Numbered from the stretch's first letter, positions 1 through 14,196 are shown. The stretch is DNA of 64,000 bases from Ziziphus jujuba (GCF_031755915.1 NC_083390.1:23307001-23371000); one strand, 5' to 3'. Notes: generated from the letters alone by a model not told the origin. Program-made: numbers and translations.

Positions 1-1300
1 CTTTGCTTTCGTTGGATTGATAGTATTCCCTATTTATTTATTTATTTATTTTTGCTGCCATATTTGGAATTTAGGTTCTGGCTTGGATTTTGGTGGGAGG
101 TGCACTATTGGAACATGTGAAGAAGGGTCCCACTTTAAACACACAAACATTGAGACTTCAAATCATTAATATGACACAAGAAAACAAAGTCCATATAACA
201 CTCTAATTTTAGAGAACAAATTTTTTTTTTCTCTTTTTCTTTTTTCCTCTTGCTTAGAGGACTTTGTACCTTTTTTTTTTTTTTTTTTGATAAATAGTTT
301 TGGAGGACTCGTTACCCTAGCTGATAGGGAACAAAGAAATAGATTTTTATTTATTTTCTTTGTTTTATTCTTCACTTCAAACAAATTTTTTTTCTCTCTT
401 TCAGAATCCTTTTGTTCAATGAATGTGTACGTTACAAAGTTTAATTTGCAAATTCTAAGAATATATTTTATACTTTAAAAAACTATTGAGATTTTTCTAG
501 TGATGATTCAATTCCTTTTATGATTTCATTCTAGTATTTCGTTTTATTTTTCTTTGTAAATTAGCGTTTGAGTGTCAAAAAAGAATTTAAATTGATTGAA
601 TAATCTTTTAGAAAAACCATTGTACTTTGTTTTGAGGTGAAATTATGTTGGATGGAGGATGATTTTTCAATCAACAAATTTCATATTTTAAACTCACTTA
701 ACTAAAAGGACATCCTCAAAAATACATTGCCCCAGGTATTTTTGCCTAGAAAAGATTGAAATTTTCTTATCCTCATTTGCGAGCAAGCAATGACCTTGGT
801 TGGTACCCTATTATTAGCAACTCAAAACTGCTTCATGTGAAGCAAATTACACTATAATCTCTACATATCCAAATAAAATTCTGGGGGCATAGAATTACAA
901 TGAAGACTAGTGCATACACCAACTGGAATTGTGCGGGTGTATTTAGCAAGATGATCAGAATTACTGCATACATCAACAAAAAATTTAATTACTGGATGAG
1001 AATTACACCCCTCAGAAAATTGCGCATGCATTTAGAACCACAATGAACGTCATTGCATACACCCACGGAATTGTAAAAGTTTATTCAGCAAAATTATGCA
1101 GAACACTTGATACACCCCACAATTTTTGAACGGCTGTCTCTAGACATTAGGGGATTACTATATACACTCCTCAGAACTTGACGGTGCATTTAGCAGTCCA
1201 ATCTTTTAAGGAAAAATGTCAGACAACTTTACTGACATTTATACAAACTAAAAAGGGAAAACCAGTTATAACTTTCCATCACATACAGATTAACAAATAA
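1..1300. other. Intergenic region downstream of PRP40C, no gene seen
   Basis: No coding exon is visible. The segment has poly-T/poly-A tracts near 218-290. From about 780 to 1200 there is a run of degenerate, loosely repeated phrases of the type 'gcatacacc...aattg...atttagcaa'. A similar phrase occurs near 13405-13445 upstream of the same gene, so this may be an old dispersed repeat. The last 200-300 bases before 1532 probably include the PRP40C 3' UTR. Confidence 0.5.
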
Positions 1301-1531
1301 TAAAAACGATTTTGCACTGATCAAAATCATAATATACTAGTTAAAAAATGCACATCAATTGACATTAAACATGATTTAGTACAGTAAACTAAATTAGTTT
1401 AATTACTTGATATGATACAGAATTCATTTGGGCCTCTTTATACGTCAAAATTATGAACCACGACTCTGCAAAAGACTATCAAAAACATGGTTTGTCAAAA
1501 GGAAAAAAAAAAAAAAAAAAAAAAAAAAGGC

Positions 1532-4500
1532 TTATCTCCATTCATGTGTCCCTCTCAATCCCGATGGAAACCTTCCAGACTCGATAGTGCTTCTGCTTTT
1601 AGCATCAATTTTCTTGTCTTCCTTCCGTTCAAGTTCTGACTTTTGTTTCCGCAGCATCTCCTCAGCATGTCGACGCCACAAGGCTTCCCTATCTTTTCTT
1701 GGCATCTTGTTGTATCTGGGATCACGCTTTAAAAGACGTTTAGCTGTTGACCATGAATTTAGCACCGTCTTACCATCTTCTGTCTCTTGGGCAGCAGCAT
1801 CTGCAGTCAAGACTTCTGCCAAAAGAGTTTTGAACTCGCGTGCACATCGCTACAAAAATGGCAAACAGTATGAAGTTTCATAAAGGATTCTTTTTTTTAT
1901 GAGCATACCGTACAAACAACTAAAAATCATTAAAAGCCAATTAAATAAATATAGAAGACTCAAACTGCCGACATCCACAATCAAGAAGTCACTGCTCTCA
2001 AGTAATCAAGCCCCAAAGTCATTCTATCCGAGGGGCCAACAGCAAACAATAACAACCATCCACACCAACACAGGTTTCAACTAACAATTACTCAGTTGGA
2101 AACCACTTAAAGAATTCTTTAGGTTCCAGAGGATTGTATCATGAAGATGTTTTGGGTGTCAAAGAGATGAAATCTGTAAATACCAACTAATAGTGTCAAT
2201 ATGGGTAAAGTTGTTGGTCAAAATGAGTAAAGTACATGAAGCTTAGGAAGGTTCATGAGGTTGGCCGTAAGATAAATCTGAAATTTCTTAAACTCTCCCA
2301 TTGAGCTCGATAGTATATTGCAAGTGTTAAAATTTTTAACCTGTCTTCTAAATTCTCTTTATCTATTACTAGTATTTTATTTTTTTGCTTTTGAGTGTTT
2401 TCTTTATTGAGAAATTATTTTTATCATTATTTAAAAAAAAAATAATTTATTTATATCCTTTTATTATATGATAATCCACGATTCAAAGACATATTACAAA
2501 GACATCTGAATTTTTTCTTCATTGAAGTGAGACTAACTACTCCTTGGGTTTTAATAAGAAATGGATATTCCTAACGTTGGATAAGGAATGGATATTCCGA
2601 AAGCTGAGCAATAGCTATTCAATAGAAGATTTAGCAAACATAGGGCACAAATTCCATTCCTTCATCTACGAATGAATTGCGACATAAATTAACTTCAACA
2701 GCCAATAGAGGACAGGAGAATGATAAAATTACCTCATGCAACATCTTTATATGTTCTCGGAAGAGCTTTTCCATTTCTAATGAATCTAGATCAGGGTTGG
2801 CTGCACGTCCTTGTGGATCCTTCTCCAATTTAGTCTTAGATTCTGTCCAAGATGCCTAATTATACATGAAGAAGAAAAGAATATGTTAATTTGTATTGTA
2901 CCAAATTCATGAAAACACACACACACAAAACCAAAAGCTACATGTAATCATTTATGTAATGTTTAGAGCAATAGTCTTAGCATATCTGTTCCAAGGAGGA
3001 ATGAGAAAGATAGCTGCCCATTCCAACAGTACCATGAAAACCAAAGAACCATTTTTTCAAATGCTTTATTTTCAACGATCACCATATCAATGAAACTTAA
3101 ACAAGCCCTTCAAGAACTTGAATATCATATTTGTAGAATCTTGAGCAGAATTAATTCTTAACACAACCCCAACAGCACAAACAAAAATGAAACTTAACAT
3201 TTCCAGTTAAATATGCATCTGTCCAATAATAAAAAATAGAGTACAACTGCAGTTGTCTAAGCAATTATGCAATCTTCTTTTTAGATAGCACTATTAAGTC
3301 CACTTAAGCAAGAATGAAGTTAAAAAAACCACACAGAGATTTCCATTTTCAAACTTCTATCCTTTTCTCTGCTTGTTCTTCAACTTCTTCCACATATTAC
3401 CAGTGAATGAGAATCAGATTAACAAACCCAAAGTTTGTGGTCAGAAATTTTCCTTAAATTATGGTGATAATGTCGTTTTAAGGATGACCATCACTAAAAA
3501 AAAAATAAAAAAATAAAAAAAGAATAAAAAAATACCTGAGGATCTTTAATTGTTTCCACAAGTAAAGCTTGAAAAGATGCAATTGCCTCCTTCCTTCTAA
3601 CTTTGACTCGTACCCTCTCCATTTCCTGTTCTTCTCTTTCCTTTCGTTTCCGCAATTCCCGCTCTCTTTCCTTCAGCTTATCCTGAAAAGAATTTTTTAA
3701 AGAACACAACTTTTGGACCTTGTAATAAATCCAGTATTAACTACCTGGAAGATAAGGAAGTTATTACCTGCTCCTGTCTTTTCAATTTTGCTTCCCTTTC
3801 TGCTTCCTCCTCTGTGGCTCTTAGATCAGCCAGATACTCATTGAATAAAACCTCCCTATCCTCATGTTTTACAGATTTGTATCTTGGGTCGTTTCTTAGA
3901 CTATCTTTCACCTACAAGAACCCCAGCAAATGAAAATTTAATTCAGAATGGAAATTAAAGCTTAGTTTGTATAAAAAAGAAATAAACACAGGAAGGTATC
4001 ATAATATATTCTCTTGCTCCAGAAAGGCATCACATCATTGTGCAGGAAAACACCTATCACTCCTAGAAAGTCTTTGTATTGTTCTCTTCGGTTGACAAGG
4101 AAACATAACTTTGATAAACAAAACAACTAATTAATGCATTAGAATAATTAAAAAAAAAATTAGTATTCTAGTAAATAAATTCTTGATGATCTTTTTGTTT
4201 TAACTTAAGCAACCAGTGAGATCAATTATATCTCACTTGGTCAGATCAAGATATTGAAGGTGGATGACCAATGGACAAATAAAGATTGAACAGATGATTA
4301 CATAACTAACAAATAATAATGACAAAAACAGAACATATTGATTTCTGATTACTATCACTATCTCTCATGTCCAATAGCTTCTCTAGGTTGTTCTTTTTTT
4401 TTCTCTTTTTTAATTAGATTTTTAAAAAAGTAATTGTTTCAATTAATAATTTAATAATTTGTTTCATCAAGAGAAAGTCCAAGAAACACATTTATGCCAT

Positions 4501-7500
4501 GACATATAAGATAATTAAACTTCAAGATATTAATATATTTTGTCAAAAACCATGTTATCTAGCAAACAAATAAATTCCTATATGCATGAATCACCTACCC
4601 TAGACCAACGGGAATTAACAGTTATATCCCCTTTTTCCCGAAGCATAGATTTAAAACCACTTGCTGCAGCAGCACGTATTGCCTGAGCCTTTTCTTCAGC
4701 TGCCCTCTTCAAAGGAAGAACCCTACACAAGAGTTTATTTTTTTTGAATAATCATAACAATCTAAAGGAAATACTGAACATAAAGGTGATTCACCGTGCA
4801 GATCCAAAGAGAATAAAGGGCTTAAGGACACACCCAAAAGTGAATCCGAGAATCTGGTCACTAGCCTACTACTTGCTGACTCATGTTGCTTTCAAGGTTT
4901 ATCAATAGAAATCACTTTCTCTGTCTAGGAAACATTTCAATATAAATTTGAATAAGGATCCAAATAAATGGAAGTAGATAAAATATAACAACTCAGATGA
5001 GTGTTGAACTATATGTTGAATGGACACTGTTAAGGGGCTTGGATCAGACATGGACATGGCTAAAGTATTACTCCCAGTTCTTTACTATAAACCACTAGTA
5101 TATCCCAAATCTGTCTCAACAAGGGCATGTTTATAAAAACAGCTGAGCACATAACATTATTAAGTTAGTTTGCGGTCAATTATTGAGCACATAACAACTC
5201 AGATGAGTCTAAGTGATACCTTTCATTTAATAAATTCTCCCGGTCTTTGCGGTCTAAGGCCATAAATCGTGGATCATTGCCCCATTTTTTTCTGAAAGTT
5301 TGATAATCAGTTTCATGATCAATTTCCTGAAAATTATAATAGGTCAGTAAGCAACTTGCAGTCCGCACAGTTAACAAAATAAACATTCAAAAGCAAAAAG
5401 GCTTCAATATATGACAATCTACTAAACCTCTGAGGCTTCATCCAATAACTGCTTGAATCCCTCTATTGCAGCCTTCTGAGCAGCTCTTTTTTCCTTGCGT
5501 TCCTCCTCCACACGTGTCTTAACATAGTGCTCAAACAAGGACCTCCTAGCTGAATAACTTGGAATTGCCTGCAACAGACAGACCTTCACAATAAGAAACA
5601 TATACAAATAATACCTTACTTCAGCAACCCCAAAGAAGTTGATATGGATGCTGCTGAAAAGGATAAAAGAAAACCTTAACTTGTCTATCATTCTTTCTTC
5701 TCCCTCAAATTTCTAATTTCCTGACGTGTGTAACTCATTTAACCATGCAACCACAACTTGCTAATCACTCTTCTTAACCTTAAACCGTTGTTTGATACTG
5801 AACCAATCAATGACTAAGAGTTTCAAGCTAATTAATTGATCATCCAAGTGATTCATATTTATTAGACTCAACAAACCTTAAATCGTGGATCAAACACAAT
5901 CTTTGGCAGTTCCTTCTCCCATTTTGAGAATGGTGCCACTCCTCGTTCCTTAAGCATCTCCTGTACATGTATGGGTACCCATATCAGTAACATTTCTCAC
6001 CAGATTTGCAAATCCGCATCAGGAGATAGAGAAATAACAGTAATCATTTAGAGTAGCCAAAAGACCTTCAAAAATAGACATCTAATCTCTAGATAAAATC
6101 ATGCACAATATGATACTATTGACCAAAACTTGAAATTCAAACCAGTCAGTGCTGTACAGCATTTATGTTTTTTTTGAGAGAGATAAAATTGATATACAAA
6201 AATTTACAAACTTAAAATTTTGAGAGTTTGCATCAGGAATTAGTCTTGACCAACTTGAGTCAGGGTACCCTAGCATTACATTTCTCTTCAAAACTTCTGT
6301 ATTAAGCAACAGCAAAAAGAAATGTAAATCAAAAGTATTTAGTGTATTAATTTTCTCGAATAATTTGTCATATTCTGACAAAAGATAATTTAGAATACAA
6401 ATAGGAAGAAGATAAATAAGAATATAATATTTTAAAAATTCCAAATGGAAGGACCAAAAAATTCAAAAACCAATGCAATTAGGCCATATAGAAGAAACTT
6501 TTTGCATAACAGAATTATGGAAGGAAGAACTGTACCTTAAATTGGACAATACACTCCTCCTTGGTTGGACCACTGTCTGCATCCTCTGAATCTGAAGAGG
6601 AGTCAGAAAAATTTCCATCCCCATTAGCATCTTTGAGCTTATCCTTACTATTCTCACTTTGCTGGCCCTTAGTCGTAGCCTCAACTGCTTTTGAACCATT
6701 TGATTCTGATCCCGTCATTCCTGATGGTGCAGGAACTGGCGAAGAAACAACAGGAGCTCCAGAGTCCTGCAACTTCTTCTTGATCAAATCCAATGCAGAT
6801 GATGATGGCTGCACACCAGAGGATCTAAGAGCTATGGCATCACGACCACCTGTGTTAATGGCAGGAGTACTCAAACTTATTGTAGTAGATCCCTTTTCCA
6901 TCACTACACTAGTATTTGGTACTGACATCAAATGTTCCTTTGAAACTTCTCCATCTGGCTTCTTCTTTAATTCTGTCACCTCATTTGGGATTTGCCAGCT
7001 GCTTACCTGATTATAGAGAAAAAAGGGTTATAAAGACAGATTTCTACAGTACTTTTTGCACAATGGCTTGTTGGCAACATGTAATTATCTCAATCAAATT
7101 ATAAATTAGAAGAAAACACGTATCTCTCCTTTACTGCCACTCTGCATATGCACAGTTGAGTCCTCAACTTTCTATAATACCTTAATCTCTTATGTAGAAT
7201 AACTCTAAGCTGAGGCTACTTAAGTTCCCAAAGTAACTTTATGCATAGCCTAACATATTTGAAATAATTTTTATGAGAAAATAAGACTTTGACCCCCAGA
7301 ATTATCACTAGCTTTTGCATTTTCCAAAAAAATGCTCACATTTCTCCTTGAACTACTGTTTTCTTGTCATATTAGATCAATCATGCATCTCAACAGATGA
7401 ACTTGATGAAAACAACCATTTACAATTCATATAACTCTATTTAGAAATGTTTCTAAACTATTTTAGGTCATTCATATGCAGCGTGTGACTAAATTTTCAA

Positions 7501-10500
7501 ATACTTTAGACAAAATAGCATAACGGTGATTTAACAGACAAGGAAACAATAATTCAGGGGGAAAAGTGAAGGTTTTTGTAGTTTGAGGGAGCAAGGTGCA
7601 AAATAAGTGATAGTTCAGGGGGCAAAGTGCTCTTTACTCTAATTTTAATGAGTGCTAACCTAATATTATTGGCTCTGTAGCCTCAATAATCTTACAAAAA
7701 CCAAAGCTGAAAACGAAAGAAACAAACATAAGAAGACAGTTCAGCAGTTTTGATAATTAACAAATGGATCAAGCCAAATACATTATATACTCAAAATGGA
7801 CATAATAAATAGAAGCAGGCAACAAAACACCATGTGCAACTCTAGAAAAAAACAAAACAAAGATTTTACCTAAGAAAAAAACAGAACAAAAAATCAAAGA
7901 TGTTACGTAGGAAGTTTCATAAACAAGCCATACCTTGGTCTTATTGTTGCAGTAATATTTTTTTCCATCACTTGTGGTAACCAATACCCAATCAGTTCCA
8001 GGCAAGTTCACCCTATAAAAAGTAAAATAATATAAGATACAGAATACAAAGTAGCACGGTCTTATCTTTTAGTAATATTTTCCCGCTTGATATACAGCAT
8101 TAAAGCAATTTACACACATTTCTAGTTTTTATTCTATTAGGATAATAGTGAAGGGAGAGTTGATACAAAGTGTGGAACTGGAAGGGAACAATGATACTAT
8201 TTGGAGAAAATTACATGCTAAACAACAAGCCAGGCTGCTAAACAGAAGTACCAGCACATCTAGCAAATTATGGAGTTACTAACACACGTTGGCATTTTGG
8301 ATCAATATAAAAGTTTTCAAGACTTCCTATGCAATCAACTGTTGCTTTTTCAATTATCAATTTCATTTTAAATGGAATAAGCATCATCATCCTTCGATGC
8401 CAAAAAGTCTTTAACTTCCTATTTTTGAAAAGACGATCCAGGTATACAGCTCAGAGCATGAAGGAAACTAACAGCAATATATCATAGATACATAACAGAA
8501 AACTACTACTAGAAAACTAACAGCAAAACAACATAAAATAACTAAAACGAAAATTACCAGCATAACTAAAAAGCATTTTTCTAAAGTGAAGGTTTCAACT
8601 GGCATTGGTAAGTAGAAAATCCCCAAGACATAATCAATTATCTTCACCAATTGTTAATCACTAGCACATTAACACTTGGTAGACGGTGCTAATGTTGAAA
8701 CAAGAGCAGAAGAACAACGTCATAAACATAAACTAAAAAACTAAATGAAAGCATAAACGTAAATCCAAGAAATAAATTAATAAATAGACAGAGCTTACAT
8801 AGAAACTGGAATTGGCTGCACAGACACTTTATCAGGCTGCAGCAACATCAAAAGAAAAACAAATATTAAATAATCAGATGTTACAACAAAAGCAAAAATG
8901 AGGCTGCACTTACACAGTATAATAAGAAAAGAACAAAGAAAAGTTACTTTCAGCCTACTTATTTATTTCTTTATAATATTCATCTAATTCTCTCCAATTG
9001 TACCCTCTTCCTCTATTTTATCTCCCCTTCGTCTAATTCTCTCTCCTTTTTTCGTAAAACTTTATCTCCTCTTCCTATATTCTTGTCCTGCATCAGCTTG
9101 CTATTTTCTTGTCCAATTGACAAATTAATGTGGGGAACTACTGGTTATAAAAAAACAAATTATTGATCCAATTAGTTTGAAAATTATTTAGAGCTCAGCA
9201 GCCAATTTAAAAACACATTTGTATCTAATTGAATTGATATTTTAAGTATGTAACTTCCCATTGGTAAATACCTCCCCTTTAAAGTCAGCAGGTTTAGCAT
9301 AAGTTGATTCTCCTGTCAAGGCATTATAATAGTAGACAACTCCTGTATCAGTCTTGTGGGCAGTCCACGCATCTAATTGTTCATTGATAGCTGCTCTATC
9401 TTGGACACCAACATCATTAACTTTTGTCCTGTCACCTGCTAAACCATATATAGCAATAATTGAGGAAATTTGATAAGTTAATTACAAAAACAAATGAAAG
9501 AATGGACAAACCAGAGGTTAAACACATAAAGACATAAGACTCCATATAACATACAATATCAGCAGAAACAAAGGGGTCATAATAGTCACTTCAGGTGTAA
9601 GCATACAAATACCTGATTTATGTACTAGTGTATGCATCCCTGAAGGTCCTACCAGCTGAAGACTGGAAGCAGTAGAAGAAACAGGAATTGAACCACTATT
9701 TTCCACCGGGGTAACACCAGGAGGCTGAGGATCAGGTACTGGAACAGAAGGGAGATGCATTCCATGTGCCATCAAGGGTAAGGGACCAGGAAATGCAGCT
9801 GAATATGGAACAACTGGCTGCCTAGGCATGCCTCCCATCTGTGGGGGCTGCAACCAGAGTCCCTGAGGGTGACCAGCCAAAGCAGGTAAAGATGGATACG
9901 AGGCACCTATTTGTGGCTGAATAGATGAATTTAATGGAACAGGGCCTGTTGGCATACCGGGTCTCTGGACCATAGATGAAGAATCGGCAGCTACAGATGC
10001 TACTGCACGATTAGAAGATATTTGTGCAGGCTGCAACATTCCTGGGGGGCCAGGTGTCCCAGGAGTTCTAGGTGTTCCAGGAGCAATACCAAAAGGTAGG
10101 CCAGTGGGCACCCATGAAGTTGTTGGAACCAAGTTAGGAGCCATTGTTGTTGCTGCGGAACTTGAAGGACCATGAGCAAGCAATGAAACAGACTGAGAGA
10201 TAGTTGATGCAGAAGATACATTACCACTTCCTGGTGCAACAGCAGCTAATACATTCTATAATCAGCAAGGAAATTAAAATATTAGTTGTTGGGATACAAG
10301 CAAATGAATTTGCAAGTTAGCAACAATTAAATAACAGCGGACAAAAATTAGTGTAAATTATTTTCAGCTAATATCTAAAAAATGTAGAAGCGTATTGCTT
10401 CTGAGAAAACTGCATAGGTAAAGTAACAAAATGTAAGAATGTAAAAAATGAAGAGCTCTATGAAACAATCATTTCATCAGTATGCTCAAATATAGACAAC

Positions 10501-12523
10501 GTTGATAACCAGTGATCACGACAAAATAAGTAGTTAACTCGTGCTTCGAATTCATCTAAGGTCAAAAATCTGCCAAAGTTCTCAGTTACATTGATCATTA
10601 CAATGTGAAGAATTAATTTTTTAAATTCAAAATGATAAAATATAAAAACATGATCCATTGAGTTGCAATTTATAGTGTATTTTAGGAAATTTTTTTAAAA
10701 AAAGATGAGAGCAGATACCCATCATTTAATAAAATAATAATAATAATAATAATAAAATAATTAAAAAAAAGGGGAAAAAAGAAAAAATGAGCTCTTTGGA
10801 AATGACAAATAAATTGTATACTATAGGTCTATGGATATGCATAAAGAACTAAACTAATTTTGGAGTTACGTCTGACATCACAACATAACTCTGCACTATG
10901 ATCATGTTCATATGCCTTTCTTAGCAGATCATATGACTAGATTGCAAGATATGCATTTAGTTTTACCAGATATGTCACATGAAACCATGAATGACTTAAC
11001 TTTTCTAGATCACTTTCTACTTGGATGAGCAAAATAACCTAAAATCAAAGTCTAACAATATTCAGCTATACATTGATACTAAAATTTAAGTTGAATCTTA
11101 AGCCTCAATCCGTAAGCTATACATCATAGTTAACATACTAGTATCAATTAACCTAAAAACCAAGTGTGGCCTTTTAATACTTCTGCTAATAACGGTTAAA
11201 GTCTAATTAATTTCGAGTGTTCAAATCATAACTACATGATTTATAGGTTGATACAAGAAATCTTAAACTAATCAGGCATCCAAATTTCAAAGATTAATCT
11301 TAAACATCAACTCAAGGTTACTATAAAAAAAAAAAAAAATTTAAAAACAAGCTGGTATTCTATTTGATAAGGCTCCTTAGAGGCAGCCAGACTAGTATAG
11401 GAGGGTCGTGATCAATGGAACTGTTCCAGGTTCAAAGGAAATTAGATCAGCAAACTGCCCAGATCATGGGAGCTGTAAGAATACTGTAGAAGATTACCAA
11501 GTATTCAAAAAAACCCTGACAAATTAATGGAGTAACCGGCTCTGTTATAGTATTACAATCACTAAGGAAAACAACAAGAAGAATTAAATATATATGATCA
11601 CCTCGTCCCCTTTCCAAGACTTGGACCCAGCTGGCGACCCCTCCCAAGGAGCCAAAATTTGACATGGAAGGAACCAGTAGAAAGGTGAGATGAAGTAGAA
11701 ATAAAAAATAGAATAGTAATCATAATAACAATAGCTTTTTAAGATTTAGTTCTACTAAGGAATTACAACATAACAAGATCCCTAGTCATTTAGCTAAAAC
11801 TCGACTCTCGGAAATGAGGGGTCAAGAACCAAAAAAAAAAAAAAGAAAGCCCATCTTCAAGGCAGTTAAGCTTGGCACTTTACACATCTAGGACACTACA
11901 AGACCATATTTTAGGCCTTGCTAAAAAAACCTTATGTGCCATATTTATCTCCTCTAACTAGATATTTCAACAAGGATTCAAATACACCCTACTTTCTATG
12001 CCATCTCACCCATCCCCATGAATGTAATAAAATTTTCATACTAGAAAACCTGAACTTTACCATGCTAGATTGTAAATGCTGACCACTAGGGAAAGCAAAG
12101 CCGGTCTGTGAAATGTTATAGGAGAAAGCAGGGGCAGCAGAAGAAGACGATCCAGGGATGGGGGGTTGAAGAACCACCGAAGACACTGGTGCACCAGACT
12201 TAATCCCCTGCATTACAAGAAACAATGAATTAGACTCAGCAAGAATACTTACTACAATGCATTCATAAATTCAACAAATAGTAACAGTGATATCAATAAG
12301 TACTGACAGAACTAGATGGTGGCTGCTGAAAGAAGGAGGGTACTGGTGCAACATAGCTCGACCCATTTGGGTTTTTCATCTGAAAAGACTCTTGCATTGA
12401 GTCATTTGCAGTAGCAGTTGAACTCTTTGAGGTAGAAGGCGTGCCGCCAGTTGGAGATGGAGGAGATTGAGATGCTGCTGGCGACGGTGACACTTCCAGC
12501 GGTAACCAAGCTGGAGATGCCAT
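1532..12523 (-). CDS. PRP40C: Pre-mRNA-processing protein 40C (WW/FF-domain splicing factor)
   Basis: The reconstructed protein has 982 residues in 15 coding exons: 12523-12308, 12207-12061, 10255-9613, 9438-9272, 8836-8799, 8012-7934, 7006-6536, 5960-5877, 5568-5428, 5326-5220, 4722-4599, 3911-3768, 3682-3536, 2855-2733, 1849-1532. All phases join without a stop. The first ~335 residues are Pro/Ser/Gln-rich. WW1 lies near residues 358-385 ([17 protein letters not shown], with Y in place of the second W). WW2 lies near 410-437 and is split by an intron. Five FF-type helical repeats follow (about 585-640, 648-710, 715-770, 820-877, 878-945), with typical W..K..L..DPR(F/Y) cores and acidic/basic coiled linkers. 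PRP40-family proteins bind the RNA polymerase II C-terminal domain and bridge splice sites in the nucleus. The exon-2 donor at 12307 (GTCAGT) was chosen to keep phase. The length fits plant PRP40C, which is somewhat variable. Confidence 0.93.
7283..7635. mobile_element. MITE-like element in a PRP40C intron
   Basis: The left end reads AAGACTTTGACCCCCAGAAT and the right end, read on the other strand, AGAGCACTTTGCCCCCTGAA. These are imperfect terminal inverted repeats of about 25 bases enclosing ~350 bp of non-coding DNA. Such CTTTGCCCCC-type ends are common in plant MITEs. No clear target duplication was found, so the class is uncertain. Confidence 0.5.
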
Positions 12524-13103
12524 TGTTTAATCTGCTTATTATAGAGAGACAACAACAAAATATAAGAATTCAAACCATTTCAACTATAGTTTCCTCTAAA
12601 GCTATCTTTCCTCCTCTGCACCAACAATATCTATATGTCTATATATATATATATATATATAACCATTATAATTAGCAAAAATAAACAATTAAAAAAATGT
12701 CTTTTATTATTTAAACTTTATAACTAGTAAGAAAAAAAACAAAACAAAAAACAAAAAAACTAAGTATGAATTTGAAGAAAAAGCCCTATTCTACATAACA
12801 ACTAGACAAAAATTATAAGGAAAAAGTTGAAACTAAAAACCTAAAACATTAACGAATAACCACTAAAATTATATTTAAAAAAGAAATTGATTGGATTCCA
12901 ATACAATAATGGGAAGAAGAAAAGGAACACTGCCACGATCCTAACCGACACTGGATATAGGATAATATACCGAGTAAAGCAAGTTTTTTTTTATTTATTT
13001 TTTTTTTTAAAGAAAGGGGCTGAAGATATCTGTTTGGAAGGAAAGAAAATCCTGGAAAATGGATTTGGGAGAAAAAGAGAGAAAAAAGAAAATAATTTTT
13101 TAC

Positions 13104-13200
13104 CTAATTGATTTGTTTGAACCGCCGGAGTCGTAGCGAAGAGCACTGTTGCATGGCTTTACGAGCAAGACGAAGAAGAAGAAGAGCCTTCGGAACCACT
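13104..13200 (-). other. PRP40C: Non-coding first exon (5' UTR) of PRP40C
   Basis: On the minus strand a good donor (ATTAG|GTAAAA) ends a purine-rich leader at 13104. The matching acceptor (AAGCAG|ATTAAACA) at 12531 lies eight bases before the ATG at 12523. The 5' end of the exon is not defined; about 13200 is a guess. Confidence 0.55.
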
Positions 13201-13660
13201 GCGCACACGCTTCCCACTTTTAAACGGGTCAATTAAAAATCATAAATAGCAAAATCTTAAAGTAATTACTCTCTAGGTTTTATCATCCAAAAAAATTTAA
13301 AAAAAAAAAATTATATATGATGGGCTAATCGTAGGGGCTCCAGCTAAACCGGGTTTAATATTATGGGCTTTTGTATACGTTTTAACTTTCTTTTTTATGA
13401 GTACTAAAGGAACTATATACACCCCTCTAGGCGCATTTACCAAACTACCCATTGGTTTTTTTTTTTATCTTTCGTTTTTTTTGTGAAATTAGTTTTTATT
13501 CGACGAAAAATGAAAATACTTTCCGAGGGGTATAACGGCGTTTCCATTATTTCTTTTGGTGAATGGCAGAGTTTTTGCCGAGGAGTGTAACGGAGTTAAG
13601 ATTCGCAAAAGGGCCCAAAAGGAAGGCGGTAGAAAACCAGGAGAGCGCGCTTCTCGGCAA
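13200..13660. promoter_or_regulatory. Divergent promoter between PRP40C and the 14285 gene
   Basis: The two genes point away from each other, with their non-coding first exons roughly 450 bases apart. The interval holds TGGGCT/TGGGCC (site II-like) motifs near 13321, 13364 and 13611. A telo-box (AAACCCTAA, written TTAGGGTTT on this strand) lies in the adjoining leader near 13691. Both motif types are known from plant housekeeping genes. No canonical TATA box stands out. A bidirectional core promoter is an inference. Confidence 0.45.
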
Positions 13661-13717
13661 GTCTTTGGGAAAGGCCTTTTGTGGAGAAATTAGGGTTTTA
13701 GGATTGTTCTCGGCAAG
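13660..13717 (+). other. Non-coding first exon (5' UTR) of the 14285 gene
   Basis: A GC-richer leader ends with a donor at TCGGCAAG|GTAATC (13717/13718). The acceptor TTTCAAG|GCTTCC lies about ten bases before the ATG at 14285, giving a ~556-bp UTR intron. The leader carries the telo-box TTAGGGTTT. The start is approximate. Confidence 0.45.
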
Positions 13718-14102
13718 GTAATCTCCTTTACCAGTTGTGTATATATATATAATATATATATCTGTTTATGTGTTTGTGAATGTGCAAATTATTACAATCC
13801 CTGTTCAAGAAATTGAATTACTAAAGTTGCTATTTTTATTTTTATTTTATTTTTTGATAGATAATGATTTCCTAAAATACTAGTTTGTAATCTTCTTTTT
13901 TTTTTTTTTCATGAAAAGTGAAAAACAAAATGTATATATTATATATAGTTATATACACACATGCATTTGTTTGGTGTGACAAACGTATACTGTAATTGAT
14001 AATGGAAGAAATTTGATTAGATATATTGATTGTATTGATGTATAGTTAATTCAAACTCCAGAAGTGATTATACTATCTTTAGCTTTTTTAGCTTTTTTAG
14101 CT

Positions 14103-14196
14103 CTAAGTCATAAAATAGAAGAAAAAGATGTTAAGTATTTTGAAGTGTCTAAGTCATAAAATAGAAGAAAAAGATGTTAAGTATTTTGAAGTGTCT
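14103..14196. repeat. 47-bp tandem duplication in the UTR intron
   Basis: The phrase starting TCTAAGTCATAAAATAGAAG and ending TTTTGAAGTG occurs twice, head to tail and identical by eye, inside the 5' UTR intron of the downstream gene. Confidence 0.85.

Noticed and set aside
10458..10658. Open frame on the minus strand inside a PRP40C intron
   Set aside because: Including it is not needed for phase continuity (exons on either side join directly), and its composition is A/T-driven with no WW/FF features.
11447..11665. Minus-strand open frame in the same large intron
   Set aside because: No acceptor/donor in a matching phase and no family resemblance. Probably old transposon debris.
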